The notes beneath the pieces are model-generated. The model did no database searches and was not told the origin of the DNA. It was given only the letters and a program-made list of their open reading frames with translations. 64,000 nt of DNA. Source: Gammaproteobacteria bacterium (GTDB lineage: Bacteria; Pseudomonadota; Gammaproteobacteria; Legionellales; Legionellaceae). Position 1 is the first letter of the stretch; each line of letters starts with the position of its first letter. The translations under genes and the position numbers were made by a program. The stretch covers positions 186,001 to 250,000 of the forward strand of contig JANSXK010000001.1 of the NCBI GenBank assembly GCA_024742995.1. Reading direction: 5' to 3'. Below are positions 19,101 through 29,524 of this stretch, in pieces.

Positions 19101-19152
19101 TTACCTCGCGGCAGATCACCGTGACGATCACTTTGATGGTGAAGTGGCTTAA
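16108..19152 (+). CDS. RND multidrug efflux pump, inner-membrane permease
   Basis: This 1014-residue HAE1-type RND transporter works as a proton-driven trimer. N-terminal helix TM1 (VLSSVVSLLILFFGL) is followed by a porter domain starting PVRQFPRMDNTIITVTTSYP. The TM4 proton-relay pair Asp-Asp lies in AIGLVVDDAIVVVENIHR, TM6 in GGLTGALFKEFAFTLA, and a second porter domain and TM7-12 include LIGLISKHGILIVDFANQ with the relay Lys. It is in one operon with the adaptor. Substrates (dyes, detergents, antibiotics, bile-like compounds) cannot be told from sequence. The length and ends are normal. Confidence 0.95.
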   Translation: MGFTDIFIRRPVLSSVVSLLILFFGLNSLLNLPVRQFPRMDNTIITVTTSYPGANANLISGFITTPLEAAVASAEGIDYMTSSSTEGSSVITCNIKLNFDPQVAFTDIMSKVQQTLNVLPPESEQPVIVKKSDTSTPLMYISLDSTDMTPQQITDYALRVVQPQFQTVDGVAQVDILGAQTYSMRVFLDPVKMGALKITPADVFKILEDNNYLSAAGSTKGEYVAISMHAKTNLNTVKEFSKLIVRADKHQIIRLRDVGKVELGSEKYDTTVRFDGRKAVFLALTPTPTANPLRVISDARNLFPTIQAQFPPSLSGTIVYDATDYIRASINEVIHTIAEAAGIVIIVIFLFLGSLRSVLIPIVTIPLSLIGVCTFVLFLGYSINLLTLLAFVLAIGLVVDDAIVVVENIHRHIEEGKTPVKAALVGAREIGMPIIAMTITLAAVYAPIGFMGGLTGALFKEFAFTLACSVIISGVIALTLSPMMCSKILNAEMSSGRFMNRIDNFFNTLKSSYQTILHSLLDTRAIMLLMSAVVILILPYLYANTAKETAPEEDAGFFFVMSTAPEYATINYVEAFTQAFETIFRSFSEMDHYFIINAKSPNSGMVLKPWDKRSTSQFSMKKPLQEKLNQVPGLKSFAIIPPSLPGGGSGTPIQFVIKTSADFYSLLDVSNQLLSKAEKSGLFIYIDNALKINHPEVVMEINRSKASDLGLDMKSIGSSLNSALSGGYVNFFDLKGRSYKVIPQLDRRFRLNPEQLQQIYVRSESGAMAPLSTITNLVEAVQPNANTHFQQLNSATIQAVMKPGTTLGQGLEFLQNEAKTTLPNGFSYDYGGQSRQYMQEGSSLILAFFLAIIIIYLVLSAQYESYRDPLIILIAVPMSLCGALIPLNMGAASVNIYTQIGLITLIGLISKHGILIVDFANQLQRDKKLDRRAAVEEAAATRLRPILMTTAAMVFGVFPLLIASGAGAVSRFDIGLVIACGLMIGTGFTLFVVPTIYTYLAADHRDDHFDGEVA

Positions 19153-19204
19153 GAAAACAACTTTTGATCTAGGAACACACACACTTCGCGCGCACCAACT
19201 ATGA

Positions 19205-19213
19205 TGGTATAAT
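19205..19213 (+). promoter_or_regulatory. Extended -10 promoter before valS
   Basis: TGGTATAAT is a perfect -10 hexamer with the TGn extension, 34 bases before the valS GTG. The region 17 bases upstream (about TTCGCG) is a poor -35, which is usual for extended -10 promoters. Confidence 0.55.
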
Positions 19214-19246
19214 GCCTGCAAAAATTTATCTGTACTGAGTGATACC

Positions 19247-22012
19247 GTGGAAAAAAACTATTCACCCCAAGATATTGAACAAAGCAGTTATAAGCTTTGG
19301 GAATCACATCGCTATTTTGAACCTCAGGGTAATGGCAAACCTTATTGTGTCATGTTGCCGCCACCCAATGTGACCGGACATTTGCACATGGGTCACGGGT
19401 TTCAACATACCTTGATTGATATCATGGTTCGTTATCAACGGATGATGGGTCGCCGCACATTGTGGCAGCCAGGCACAGATCATGCCGGGATTGCCACACA
19501 ATTGGTCGTTGAAAAACATCTAGAAAGTCAGGGGTTGTCACGCAAAACAATGGCACGTGATGAATTTTTAGATCGTGTGTGGCAATGGAAAGAAGAATCG
19601 GGTGGTCATATCACCGCCCAAATGCGACGCACCGGCGCGTCTCCTGATTGGTCACGTGAGCGCTTTACTTTAGACAAAGGCTTGTCGACAGCAGTATACA
19701 AAGTGTTCATCCAATTGCATGAAGAGGGCTTGATTTATCGCGGCAATCGCTTGGTGAATTGGGATCCACAATTAAGTACAGCGGTTTCTGATTTAGAAGT
19801 TATCTCTGAAGAAGCAGATGGCTCACTGTGGCATATACGTTATCCTTTGGTTGACTCAGAAGAGTCAATCATCGTTGCAACCACCCGTCCTGAAACCATT
19901 TTAGGTGATGCCGCTGTTGCAGTGCATCCCGAAGACGAGCGTTACAAACATTTGATTGGCAAACAAGTCGAATTGCCCTTATGTGATCGCACCATCCCCA
20001 TCATCGCAGACGAATACGTCGATCAAGCGTTTGGATCAGGCTGCGTAAAAATCACACCCGCACACGACTTTAATGATTATGAAATAGGCAAACGTCATAA
20101 TTTGCCACAATTAAATATATTTACCAAACGTGCCACCACAAATAAAAATGTACCTGCAAATTATCAAGGCATGGATAGATTTGTGGCGCGTGATCGTATC
20201 ATCGAAGATTTAAAAGCTTTAGACCTACTCGTTACTGTCGAATCTCACCGGACTAAAATCCCTAAAGGAGAAAAGTCAGGCGCCATCATCGAGCCTTTGT
20301 TGACCGATCAATGGTATGTCAAAACCGAACCTCTGGCGAGACCTGCCATTGATGCCGTTCGTAAAGGAGACATTCGTTTTGTACCGGAAAATTGGAGTAA
20401 AACGTATTACCAATGGATGGAGAATATTGAGGATTGGTGTATCAGTCGACAATTATGGTGGGGACATCGCATCCCAGCTTGGTATGATACCCAAGGGAAG
20501 GCGTATGTTGGCTATAGCGAAAATGACGTGCGCTTTAAATACAAGCTCGATCCAAATCTCGCTCTGGTGCAAGATGAAGATGTTTTGGACACCTGGTTTT
20601 CATCCGCACTATGGCCTTTTTCATCTTTAGGTTGGCCAGAAAAAACAGTGGAGCTTGAGCAATTTTACCCAACCACTGTCTTATTCACTGGATTTGATAT
20701 TATTTTCTTCTGGGTCGCCCGCATGATCATGATGGGTTTGAAATTCACCGGAAAAATTCCGTTTAAAGAAGTGGTGATTACAGGATTGGTTTGTGATAGT
20801 GAAGGTAAAAAAATGTCCAAATCAAAGGGCAACGTTTTAGATCCCATTGATATCATTGATGGCATCTCTTTGCCGGATCTCTTGAAAAAACGAACATCTA
20901 ATTTACTGATCAATTCCATCAGAGACAAAGTCAGCAAACAGACGAAAAAAGCATATCCCAATGGCATCCCTGCCTATGGCACAGATGCTCTACGGTTTAC
21001 ATTTTGCTCCTTAGCATCCAATAACCGTCAAGTACGATTTGATCTACAACGCGTAGATGGGTATCGTAATTTCTGTAATAAACTGTGGAACGCGACACGT
21101 TTTGTGCTGCTGAGTACTGAAGAAGACAACGGCGATATGGATGATGGCGCTTTTCAATATAGCCCTGCAGAAGAATGGATTTTAACGTTACTACAAAGAA
21201 CCATCGCACGCTGTCATGAGCATATCGCAAATTACCGCTTCGATCTTCTAGCCAATCAATTATATGACTTTGTTTGGCATGAATACTGTGATTGGTATTT
21301 GGAATTTTCTAAAGTCGTCTTATTTGACGAAGAAGCTCGAGCACCCGTGATACGTGGCACACGTCGAACATTGGTGCATGTCTTATCACGTATTTTAAAA
21401 TTGTTACACCCCATTATCCCATTTATTACCGAAGCATTATGGCAACAAATCAATAAAGTCAGCTCTGACAGCTCAGACACCATCATGCTCTGTGCTTATC
21501 CACACGTCGAAGAACAATTGATTTATCCACATGCCGAAGAAGAATTTATTTGGATCAAAGCAATGATCCAAGCCATTCGGACCCTACGCGCTGAAATTGG
21601 CGTCAGTCCAGCAAAGCAAATTCCGGTGACGATACTACATGCGAATCCCGATACCGCTCAAAAATTGCAGCATCACCAAAGAACCTTAATGGTCCTGGCA
21701 AAACTCAGTCACATTGATATTCAAGATCGCCAACCAGAAAGTAAAGCCTTTGCATCCACGTTGGTGGGAAATTTAGAAATCATTATTCCCATGGCTGGTT
21801 TGATTGATAAACATGCCGAACTTGCAAGGATCGATAAAGAAATAACCAAACTCACGAAAGATTTGGCGTTTGCAAAAGGTAAATTAGGTTCTGACAATTT
21901 TACTGCAAAAGCACCGGCGGATGTGATTGCTGCAATGCGTGACAAACTTGAACAAACCGAATTAGCGATGAGAAAATTGGAGACACATCGCATTAATATT
22001 GAAGAACTGTAG
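19247..22012 (+). CDS. valS: Valyl-tRNA synthetase
   Basis: This 921-residue class I synthetase charges tRNA-Val. It has the HIGH motif as HMGH (residues 47-50, in PPPNVTGHLHMGHG), an editing domain with TTRPETILGDAAVAVHP, FSSALWPFSSLGWP, and the KMSKS loop at about residue 523 (GKKMSKSKGNVLDP). The C-terminal coiled coil (ARIDKEITKLTKDLAFAKGK) grips the tRNA. The start codon is GTG, consistent with the family start MEKNYSP. It is monocistronic or followed by the GH3 gene, which has its own strong promoter. Confidence 0.98.
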   Translation: MEKNYSPQDIEQSSYKLWESHRYFEPQGNGKPYCVMLPPPNVTGHLHMGHGFQHTLIDIMVRYQRMMGRRTLWQPGTDHAGIATQLVVEKHLESQGLSRKTMARDEFLDRVWQWKEESGGHITAQMRRTGASPDWSRERFTLDKGLSTAVYKVFIQLHEEGLIYRGNRLVNWDPQLSTAVSDLEVISEEADGSLWHIRYPLVDSEESIIVATTRPETILGDAAVAVHPEDERYKHLIGKQVELPLCDRTIPIIADEYVDQAFGSGCVKITPAHDFNDYEIGKRHNLPQLNIFTKRATTNKNVPANYQGMDRFVARDRIIEDLKALDLLVTVESHRTKIPKGEKSGAIIEPLLTDQWYVKTEPLARPAIDAVRKGDIRFVPENWSKTYYQWMENIEDWCISRQLWWGHRIPAWYDTQGKAYVGYSENDVRFKYKLDPNLALVQDEDVLDTWFSSALWPFSSLGWPEKTVELEQFYPTTVLFTGFDIIFFWVARMIMMGLKFTGKIPFKEVVITGLVCDSEGKKMSKSKGNVLDPIDIIDGISLPDLLKKRTSNLLINSIRDKVSKQTKKAYPNGIPAYGTDALRFTFCSLASNNRQVRFDLQRVDGYRNFCNKLWNATRFVLLSTEEDNGDMDDGAFQYSPAEEWILTLLQRTIARCHEHIANYRFDLLANQLYDFVWHEYCDWYLEFSKVVLFDEEARAPVIRGTRRTLVHVLSRILKLLHPIIPFITEALWQQINKVSSDSSDTIMLCAYPHVEEQLIYPHAEEEFIWIKAMIQAIRTLRAEIGVSPAKQIPVTILHANPDTAQKLQHHQRTLMVLAKLSHIDIQDRQPESKAFASTLVGNLEIIIPMAGLIDKHAELARIDKEITKLTKDLAFAKGKLGSDNFTAKAPADVIAAMRDKLEQTELAMRKLETHRINIEEL

Positions 22013-22016
22013 ATCA

Positions 22017-22045
22017 TTGACAATTTATGGCAAAATAGTTACAAT
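22017..22045 (+). promoter_or_regulatory. Near-consensus sigma-70 promoter of the GH3 gene
   Basis: A perfect TTGACA (22017-22022), an ideal 17-base spacer and TACAAT (22040-22045) start just after the valS stop. Transcription should begin near 22052, giving a 5' leader of only about 16-25 bases. This is one of the strongest promoters in the window. Confidence 0.75.
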
Positions 22046-22067
22046 ATTGCACTTATTTTGATCTATT

Positions 22068-23213
22068 ATGGACCATATGAAAACTATTACGTCTCTCGCT
22101 ATCGCGCTTAGTTTAATGATTGGCAATCCAGTATTTGCAGATCTCAGTTTACGTGACAAAATCGGCCAAATGCTCATCATCGGTTTTGAAGGTAAAACGA
22201 CTGAACACAATGATTTTATAGTAAACGCTATCAATGAAGACCATATTGGCGGTGTGATTTTATTCGATCATAATATGCAACGCCAAGTACCCGATAAGAA
22301 TATTGAAAGTCCCCAACAAGTAAAAAAGCTCAATCGGGATTTGCAAGATTTGAATCAAAAAGCAGATATCAAATATGCACGTACACCCTTACCATTATTA
22401 ATCGCAGTCGATTATGAAGGCGGCCGTGTCAATCGATTGAAAGAAGACTATGGCTTCCCGCCCACCCTACCTGCTGCCACCATTGGTCAGATGTCTCTGA
22501 TGGACGCAGATCAACAAGCTAAAATCATGGCGGACACGCTTAAAACAGCTGGATTTAATTTGGATTTGGCACCTGTGTTAGATTTAAATCTCTACCCCGA
22601 TAATCCCATTATAGGCACCACAAATCGTAGTTTCTCTGACAATCCAGGTGATGTTAGCAAATATGCAGAGCTTTATTCTCTAAACTTTTTAAGCGAAAAC
22701 ATCCAATGTGCGTATAAGCATTTTCCGGGTCACGGTAGCGCCCGAGGAGATTCGCATCAAGGATTTGTGGATGTCACAGATTTTTGGCAACATGAAGAAC
22801 TTGATCCTTACCAACAATTAATCTCCAGTGGCAATGCTTGCGGCATGATTATGACGGCACATATCGTGAATCGTCAATTAGATGATTCTGGATTACCCGC
22901 AACGTTATCACATAAAATATTGACCGATATCCTACGCAATCGATTGAATTTTTCTGGTGTTGTGATCACGGATGACATGCAAATGAAAGCCATTTCGGAT
23001 AATTATAGCGAACGACAAGCGATTACCCTTGCTATCAATGCAGGTGCAGATATGTTTATTTTTGGTAATCAATTACAGGCACCGCAAGACCCCAAAGAAC
23101 TGGTTGATATCATTGAATCTGAAGTTTATGCTGGCCATATTTCGGAAGAACGTATTGAACAAGCCTATGAACGTATCGTGCATTTGAAGCAATCTACACT
23201 GAATATGGGTTAA
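22068..23213 (+). CDS. Exported glycoside hydrolase family 3 (NagZ-like beta-N-acetylhexosaminidase)
   Basis: The protein has 381 residues. The N-terminus is a signal peptide ending ...LMIGNPVFA before DLSLRDKIGQMLIIGFEG. The GH3 catalytic domain shows VDYEGGRVNRLKEDYGFPP, the His-loop KHFPGHGSARGDSH and the nucleophile Asp in VVITDDMQMKAI. NagZ cleaves GlcNAc from muropeptides in the cytoplasm. The signal peptide here implies a periplasmic or secreted enzyme, so its substrate may be peptidoglycan or another beta-hexosaminide. Two in-frame ATGs (22068 and 22077) are possible; the second gives MKTITSLAIALS, a cleaner signal peptide. Confidence 0.85.
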   Translation: MDHMKTITSLAIALSLMIGNPVFADLSLRDKIGQMLIIGFEGKTTEHNDFIVNAINEDHIGGVILFDHNMQRQVPDKNIESPQQVKKLNRDLQDLNQKADIKYARTPLPLLIAVDYEGGRVNRLKEDYGFPPTLPAATIGQMSLMDADQQAKIMADTLKTAGFNLDLAPVLDLNLYPDNPIIGTTNRSFSDNPGDVSKYAELYSLNFLSENIQCAYKHFPGHGSARGDSHQGFVDVTDFWQHEELDPYQQLISSGNACGMIMTAHIVNRQLDDSGLPATLSHKILTDILRNRLNFSGVVITDDMQMKAISDNYSERQAITLAINAGADMFIFGNQLQAPQDPKELVDIIESEVYAGHISEERIEQAYERIVHLKQSTLNMG

Positions 23214-23331
23214 TTAACCATATGATATTCTAAGCATAATGCTCACTATAAGAAAAACCGTATAAAAAACTTGCAATTACTGAATTATTGGTCTAAAAAT
23301 TAACAATAGTCATCAGCAATATAGGTTGGGC

Positions 23332-25200
23332 ATGGAGTCCAAAGACCCTATTGAAACTTTACGTTTTTCTCTCTTAGAACCTATTGCCTTACCTTCTATA
23401 AACCCTTCAAGCCAATCAATTGCTGAGTTATCGCTTGCCCTCAAACCTTTAATTCCAATTTATGATCAACAAAAATCTAAAGGCGAAGTAGATCCCAAAC
23501 TTGCGAAACAAATTGATACCATTCTGACACAATTAAAAGAAAAAAGGTTGTATGAATTTATTCTCGCAGTAAATCAAGATATAGAAACTTTCAATGCATT
23601 GATTGAGCAATACAATCAAATAGATGATATAAATGCTAAAACAGATTTATTAGATCAAATTAGATCAAAAGCCGCTGCGCTAGATGCGAGATTCCCAGAA
23701 AGTGTGATCAGAAGTTGCCCTGAGTATAGAACTCAATTTTATGATCGATTAAGTGGCGAATTACAACAAAACACAGAAAGACTAACACAATTGGGAGCAT
23801 CTATCTCAGCACCTCAATATCGATACCGTTTGTCAGAATTCCTGCAAAAAATGCCCCAAGCTACATTGAATCGATTCCTCACCATTATGTGTGATAGGAT
23901 CAACTACGATGATGAGCTTGAAGAATTATATACTAAAGATGATCCCGAATACGAAGAATTTATGGCATTTATCAGCACACATTCCATCGTATTTACTGGT
24001 GGACACAATAGTAATAATTTCGAGGTACAACGACTGAAAAGCAATGAGCCACCGTATCTTCTGAAAATTGAAAATAGGATCAACCAACCCAAAGAGATTG
24101 CTCAACAACTACAAGCAAGCGTAGATAATATCGTTAAACCAGAATGCTCGCGTCGAGCCTATTTCGAAAGGACTGAGAGAGGTGGGAAAAAAACCATGAT
24201 GGTTCGAAGCATTCTCACGCAAGACTATTATCCAGACGGTAGCTTATACGATTATGCGCAAACTCAAATACGTCCACAGGAAAAAATTGGCACTGCTATC
24301 AGTGTTTACGCTAATATGGCTAAAGTACTACAAAAAATAAGTCGTGCTGGCGGCGCTTTTCCAGACATGAAAAACTCAAACTGGCTGATCCATAACGGAC
24401 AATTATTGATAGCAGACGATAAATCCTTTAGAAGACAAAACCCAGATGGGTCTTTAGATATTTTTTCTGATCAAAGTCAATGGTATGGTGATATCCTTAA
24501 ATCCCCGTCGCATACCCCTCCTGAAGCACGCACTACAGATCCCATCCAAGTTGAACCGATGCATGTCTTTACTTGGGGTAAAAACTTTTATGAATATTTG
24601 ATTGCGAATGAGTATGACAATAGCTATTACACACTAATGGAAGGAAAAGAGTTCAATTTCGATTATCTGCCATTTAAGGTCCAACCAGAAGGAACATTGC
24701 TTCAACAACTCATAGTAGATACAGTGCGAGAAAAACCTGAAGACCGTCGTGAAATGACGATGGATGTCATATTGACTCGTCTGGAGCACATTGAACTCAT
24801 TCGATCCCTACGAGCAAAAATTCCAGGAATCCTCAATCCTCCACTACCTTATCCCGTTCTCACACAATATATGGAAATGGTACTAAACAAAGATAAATCA
24901 GATCTTGAAGAATTTGCTAAAAGTTTAGGCCCTGAAACCCTGCGTGCTGACCTAGAGCCTTTCATAGAAAAATATCGTAGTGACTACCAAAGGAAATTTG
25001 CAGAAACATTTCAAAAAATAGACAGTATTCTCAAAGAACATCCAAACGATGATTTACGAGAAGCGCTGCTTGCTGTTAAAATGGAGCATCAATCCCTGGA
25101 ATTGTTTAATTTTGATCAGTTTGAAGTGGATTTAAATGAGCTTTTAAAGGCAGCGGAACAAATCGCAGCAGAACAATCGTCTAAACCAAATTTAGGATGA
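23332..25200 (+). CDS. Divergent protein-kinase-like protein, effector candidate
   Basis: This 622-residue protein has a helical N-terminal third (residues 1-215) and then a recognisable eukaryotic-type kinase layout. There is a Gly-containing nucleotide loop (GGHNSNNFEV, 223-232), a lysine as in VAIK (YLLKIENR, Lys245), and a catalytic loop FPDMKNSNWLI (Asp345, Lys347, Asn350). ADDKSF (361-366) stands at the DFG position, TPPEAR at the APE position, and HVFTWGKNFYEYL at the DVxSxG helix. The HRD His, the DFG Gly and the helix-F Asp are replaced, so activity may be altered. A helical C-terminal tail rich in Glu follows. The ATG at 23332 is preferred to a TTG two codons earlier. The ankyrin gene follows after 3 bp. 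Type IV secretion is inferred. Confidence 0.7.
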   Translation: MESKDPIETLRFSLLEPIALPSINPSSQSIAELSLALKPLIPIYDQQKSKGEVDPKLAKQIDTILTQLKEKRLYEFILAVNQDIETFNALIEQYNQIDDINAKTDLLDQIRSKAAALDARFPESVIRSCPEYRTQFYDRLSGELQQNTERLTQLGASISAPQYRYRLSEFLQKMPQATLNRFLTIMCDRINYDDELEELYTKDDPEYEEFMAFISTHSIVFTGGHNSNNFEVQRLKSNEPPYLLKIENRINQPKEIAQQLQASVDNIVKPECSRRAYFERTERGGKKTMMVRSILTQDYYPDGSLYDYAQTQIRPQEKIGTAISVYANMAKVLQKISRAGGAFPDMKNSNWLIHNGQLLIADDKSFRRQNPDGSLDIFSDQSQWYGDILKSPSHTPPEARTTDPIQVEPMHVFTWGKNFYEYLIANEYDNSYYTLMEGKEFNFDYLPFKVQPEGTLLQQLIVDTVREKPEDRREMTMDVILTRLEHIELIRSLRAKIPGILNPPLPYPVLTQYMEMVLNKDKSDLEEFAKSLGPETLRADLEPFIEKYRSDYQRKFAETFQKIDSILKEHPNDDLREALLAVKMEHQSLELFNFDQFEVDLNELLKAAEQIAAEQSSKPNLG

Positions 25201-25203
25201 CTT

Positions 25204-25872
25204 ATGACATATGAACTCCATGAAGCAGCACTAAAGGGTGAAGTAGAAAAGGTAATGACCTTGTTAGATCAAGATCATGATCCACTACAAGCAGACGAAG
25301 TAGGTCGATATCCAATTTTTTGTGCCCTTCAATTGCCTACTTATCACGCTACTGCTTTAAAACAGCAGAAAGAAACCATTTACAAGAAACTGCTTCCCTA
25401 TTACGATAATGTCAGTGACTATCATGATAGGTCTGGAGAAACAATCATTCACTATATGGCAAAATATAATTACGATAAGCTATTAATGGGACATGAATTA
25501 AAAAATGATAACAGTACCACTACGTTACATACCGAAAATAACGTTGGCCAAAAACCCATTCATTATGCAATCATGCGAAAAAATGAAGCTATATTTGAGC
25601 GCTTGTTTCAATCGACAGAGGATAAAACATCACCTGATCGATACGGGCAAAACTTAATACATCATATTGCCCATTATGGCACACCTACCATGTTACGTAC
25701 TTTCTGCAATGCAATAGGTGATGTCAGTCCTTATATTGAAGCTAAAGACCACAACGGCTTCACACCTGCACAAATAGCCATCAACTTCAACACGACCAGT
25801 GATGTCAATGAAATCATGGATATTTTGGTGGAACATGGTGCGAAACGTGAAAGCAGAGCGCCATCTCCTTTT

Positions 25873-25878
<6 letters not shown>
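25204..25878 (+). CDS. Ankyrin-repeat protein
   Basis: The protein has 224 residues and several ankyrin repeats. Repeat-like blocks are LHEAALKGEVEKVMTLLDQ (residues 5-23), GETIIHYMAKYNYDKLL (about 78), VGQKPIHYAIMRKNEAIFE (about 113), YGQNLIHHIAHYGTPTMLR (about 147) and NGFTPAQIAINFNTT with MDILVEHGA at the end. There is no signal peptide or membrane segment. Ankyrin repeats mediate protein-protein binding and are common in host-directed proteins of intracellular bacteria. It lies 3 bp after the kinase-like gene and is probably cotranslated; it may target or regulate the kinase-like protein (inference). The 3' end overlaps pyrE by 6 bp, convergently. Confidence 0.8.
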
Positions 25879-27437
<1,559 letters not shown>

Positions 27438-27455
27438 CTATACAATAGCAAACGT

Positions 27456-27471
27456 TACTTCGCGCGAAGTA
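27456..27471. promoter_or_regulatory. 16-bp perfect palindrome between hemF and dusA
   Basis: TACTTCGCGCGAAGTA is a perfect 16-base palindrome in the 63-bp region between the divergent genes. Its right arm abuts GTATAAC, which could be the -10 of dusA. Its position suits an operator that controls one or both genes. I do not recognise the binding protein. Confidence 0.5.
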
Positions 27472-27491
27472 TAACATATGAGCGTAATTTT

Positions 27492-28484
27492 ATGACCCAT
27501 CCACACAAGTTACCACTGTCTATTGCCCCGATGATTGATTGGACGAATACCCATTTTCGGATCATGATGCGAAGCGTAGCGCCTCGGGCACTTCTTTACA
27601 CAGAAATGCAAACCCCACCCGCGATTGTGCATAACCCCAAGCGCTGTTTGTATTTTTCAGAAATAGAACATCCTTTGGCCCTACAATTAGGGGGCGCGGA
27701 TGCCAAAAGCTTGGTTATAGCAGCGCAGAAAGCAGAAGATTTAGGGTATGCAGAAATCAATCTCAATCTGGGATGTCCCAGTGATCGGGTACAATCTGGA
27801 CGTTTTGGTGCCTGTTTGATGACAGAACCTGATCATGTCGCGCATCTGATACAAGCGCTTAAACAAGCCGTCAAAATCCCGGTAACCGCGAAAACAAGAA
27901 TTGGAATTGATCATCAAGATGATTACGAATTTTTTGCTAGTTTTTGTCACCGATTGGTTGAGGCCGGCTGTGATAAATTAATCATTCACGCCCGCAAAGC
28001 CTGGTTGCGTGGTTTAAGTCCCAAACAAAACCGTACCATTCCCCCTATACAATATGACTATGTCTACCGTATTAAAAAGACGTTACCGCAGATACCGATA
28101 ACCATCAATGGTAATATTTCACATCTGGCTAACATCCATGAGCATTTATTGCGAGTAGATGGTGTGATGTTAGGACGATTAGCTTGTGACAACCCTTATG
28201 CGATTGCAGAGATTCATCATGGATTGTATCCAGATATGCCGTTAAAATCACGTTATGAAATCGCAAAAGACTATTGTGATTACGTCAGATCTATACAAGA
28301 TCAATCCGTGCCGCTGAGTATTCTACTTAAGCCATTACTCAATATTGCACACGGTTTACCAAACTCACGTCTATGGAAACAACAATTGATGCAGATGCAA
28401 CAACATAAAACGCATCTTCGACTAGAAGATGCATTAGACTATTTACTGGCTATTGAAGATCAAAGTACCGATTGTTCTATCTAA
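27492..28484 (+). CDS. dusA: tRNA-dihydrouridine(20/20a) synthase
   Basis: This 330-residue FMN enzyme reduces uridine in the tRNA D-loop. It starts LSIAPMIDWTNTHFRIMMR and shows ALQLGGADAKSL, the catalytic-Cys region INLNLGCPSDRVQSGRFGAC, VTAKTRIGID, and IIHARKAWLRGLSPKQNR, which is the DusA-specific block. NGNI and GVMLGRLACDNPY bind FMN phosphate. The ATG at 27492 gives the normal length; upstream in-frame codons would reach into hemF. The 3' end overlaps the convergent 282-residue gene by 8 bp. Confidence 0.96.
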   Translation: MTHPHKLPLSIAPMIDWTNTHFRIMMRSVAPRALLYTEMQTPPAIVHNPKRCLYFSEIEHPLALQLGGADAKSLVIAAQKAEDLGYAEINLNLGCPSDRVQSGRFGACLMTEPDHVAHLIQALKQAVKIPVTAKTRIGIDHQDDYEFFASFCHRLVEAGCDKLIIHARKAWLRGLSPKQNRTIPPIQYDYVYRIKKTLPQIPITINGNISHLANIHEHLLRVDGVMLGRLACDNPYAIAEIHHGLYPDMPLKSRYEIAKDYCDYVRSIQDQSVPLSILLKPLLNIAHGLPNSRLWKQQLMQMQQHKTHLRLEDALDYLLAIEDQSTDCSI

Positions 28485-29325
28485 TTGGTTTGAAAGAAAC
28501 ATTCGAAAGTTTATCCAATCTTGCCTGTAAAGCATCTCGGTTTGCTTTGTGTATCGCTGATTCCTCAAAGAACTTTTTAGGAGATTCTGGCCGCTGATTT
28601 TCATCTCCTAGAACCTCATCAGCTTTTCTCTTTCCTGTAAAATTAAACCTAGGGTATGGCGCTCTTTCATTCTGTTTCCCCTTGATCGGTCTTGAATATC
28701 TCGTAACTGAGTCAATATGATCTGTTGTTGCGCTTTCGTTGGTATCACGTATCGTAAGTGGTCGAGTGTTTTGAATTTTCGAACATTCATTAGACAAATT
28801 CGTCACGAAATCGGATAGAGCAACTCTAGAATAAACGCCGATTGTATCATTGCCATGCGTTACTGTAATCTCATCATCAAAATTAGCTTGACACAAATCA
28901 AGAATCATTAACGGCCAAACCAAACTAGATAAATCAGTAGAATAATCATTACAACTATTCAGTATCTTAGTAATTTTACCAGAACCATCCTCAGATAAAA
29001 CAATATATCCAGCAGCAATACAATCTTTTTCCTTCGTCATTTCTCGATGTTGTGCAAATTGGTGCGAAGGTCTCTCATGATTGGCCAAAGTTAATTGATA
29101 GTTACTATCTACTACAAAGCGAAGCATATGATCATCTTGTGAATCAAAGTCAATGTTGCTCAGTGCTGTGATAGGATAAAGAGGAATATGCTGCCCATAC
29201 ATTGCAATTTTATACTCCCGTTTTTGATCCATTACTTCTGGACCAGGGGTGAATGCAGGCACGGCCTCCGTTTGCAAGCGCTCAAGGAAAGTTTCATGTA
29301 ACTGTTCCAAAGGTCTGTTTTGCAT
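28477..29325 (-). CDS. Unknown 282-residue protein, effector candidate
   Basis: I recognise no named family. The protein is soluble without a signal peptide. The central block IAAGYIVLSEDGSGKITKIL followed by NSCNDYSTDLSSLVWPLMIL (residues 103-142) has a beta-hairpin pattern. It recalls a short module seen in several type IV secretion effectors of Legionella-like bacteria (recollection, unverified). Residues 231-251 form a basic-acidic-basic stretch, GKRKADEV ... ESPKK, resembling a bipartite nuclear localisation signal. The C-terminus is basic (VSFKPIR). It stands alone in opposite orientation to its neighbours. Confidence 0.55.
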   Translation of the reverse strand: MQNRPLEQLHETFLERLQTEAVPAFTPGPEVMDQKREYKIAMYGQHIPLYPITALSNIDFDSQDDHMLRFVVDSNYQLTLANHERPSHQFAQHREMTKEKDCIAAGYIVLSEDGSGKITKILNSCNDYSTDLSSLVWPLMILDLCQANFDDEITVTHGNDTIGVYSRVALSDFVTNLSNECSKIQNTRPLTIRDTNESATTDHIDSVTRYSRPIKGKQNERAPYPRFNFTGKRKADEVLGDENQRPESPKKFFEESAIHKANRDALQARLDKLSNVSFKPIR

Positions 29326-29524
29326 AATATATTGCTCTCATGAATTAAAAAAGGCCATTGTACTGGTTTATATAAGATCATTATAGTCTTTTTTATTCTG
29401 AAAAGATCAAAATATTTGTTTTGAGATCCAAATATGTCCACTGATATTAAAAACCCTCTCAAGTTGACAGTTTTTGATTTGTCGACTAGGATTCAACACT
29501 TCTTTAAGAAAAGCACGGCTCACT

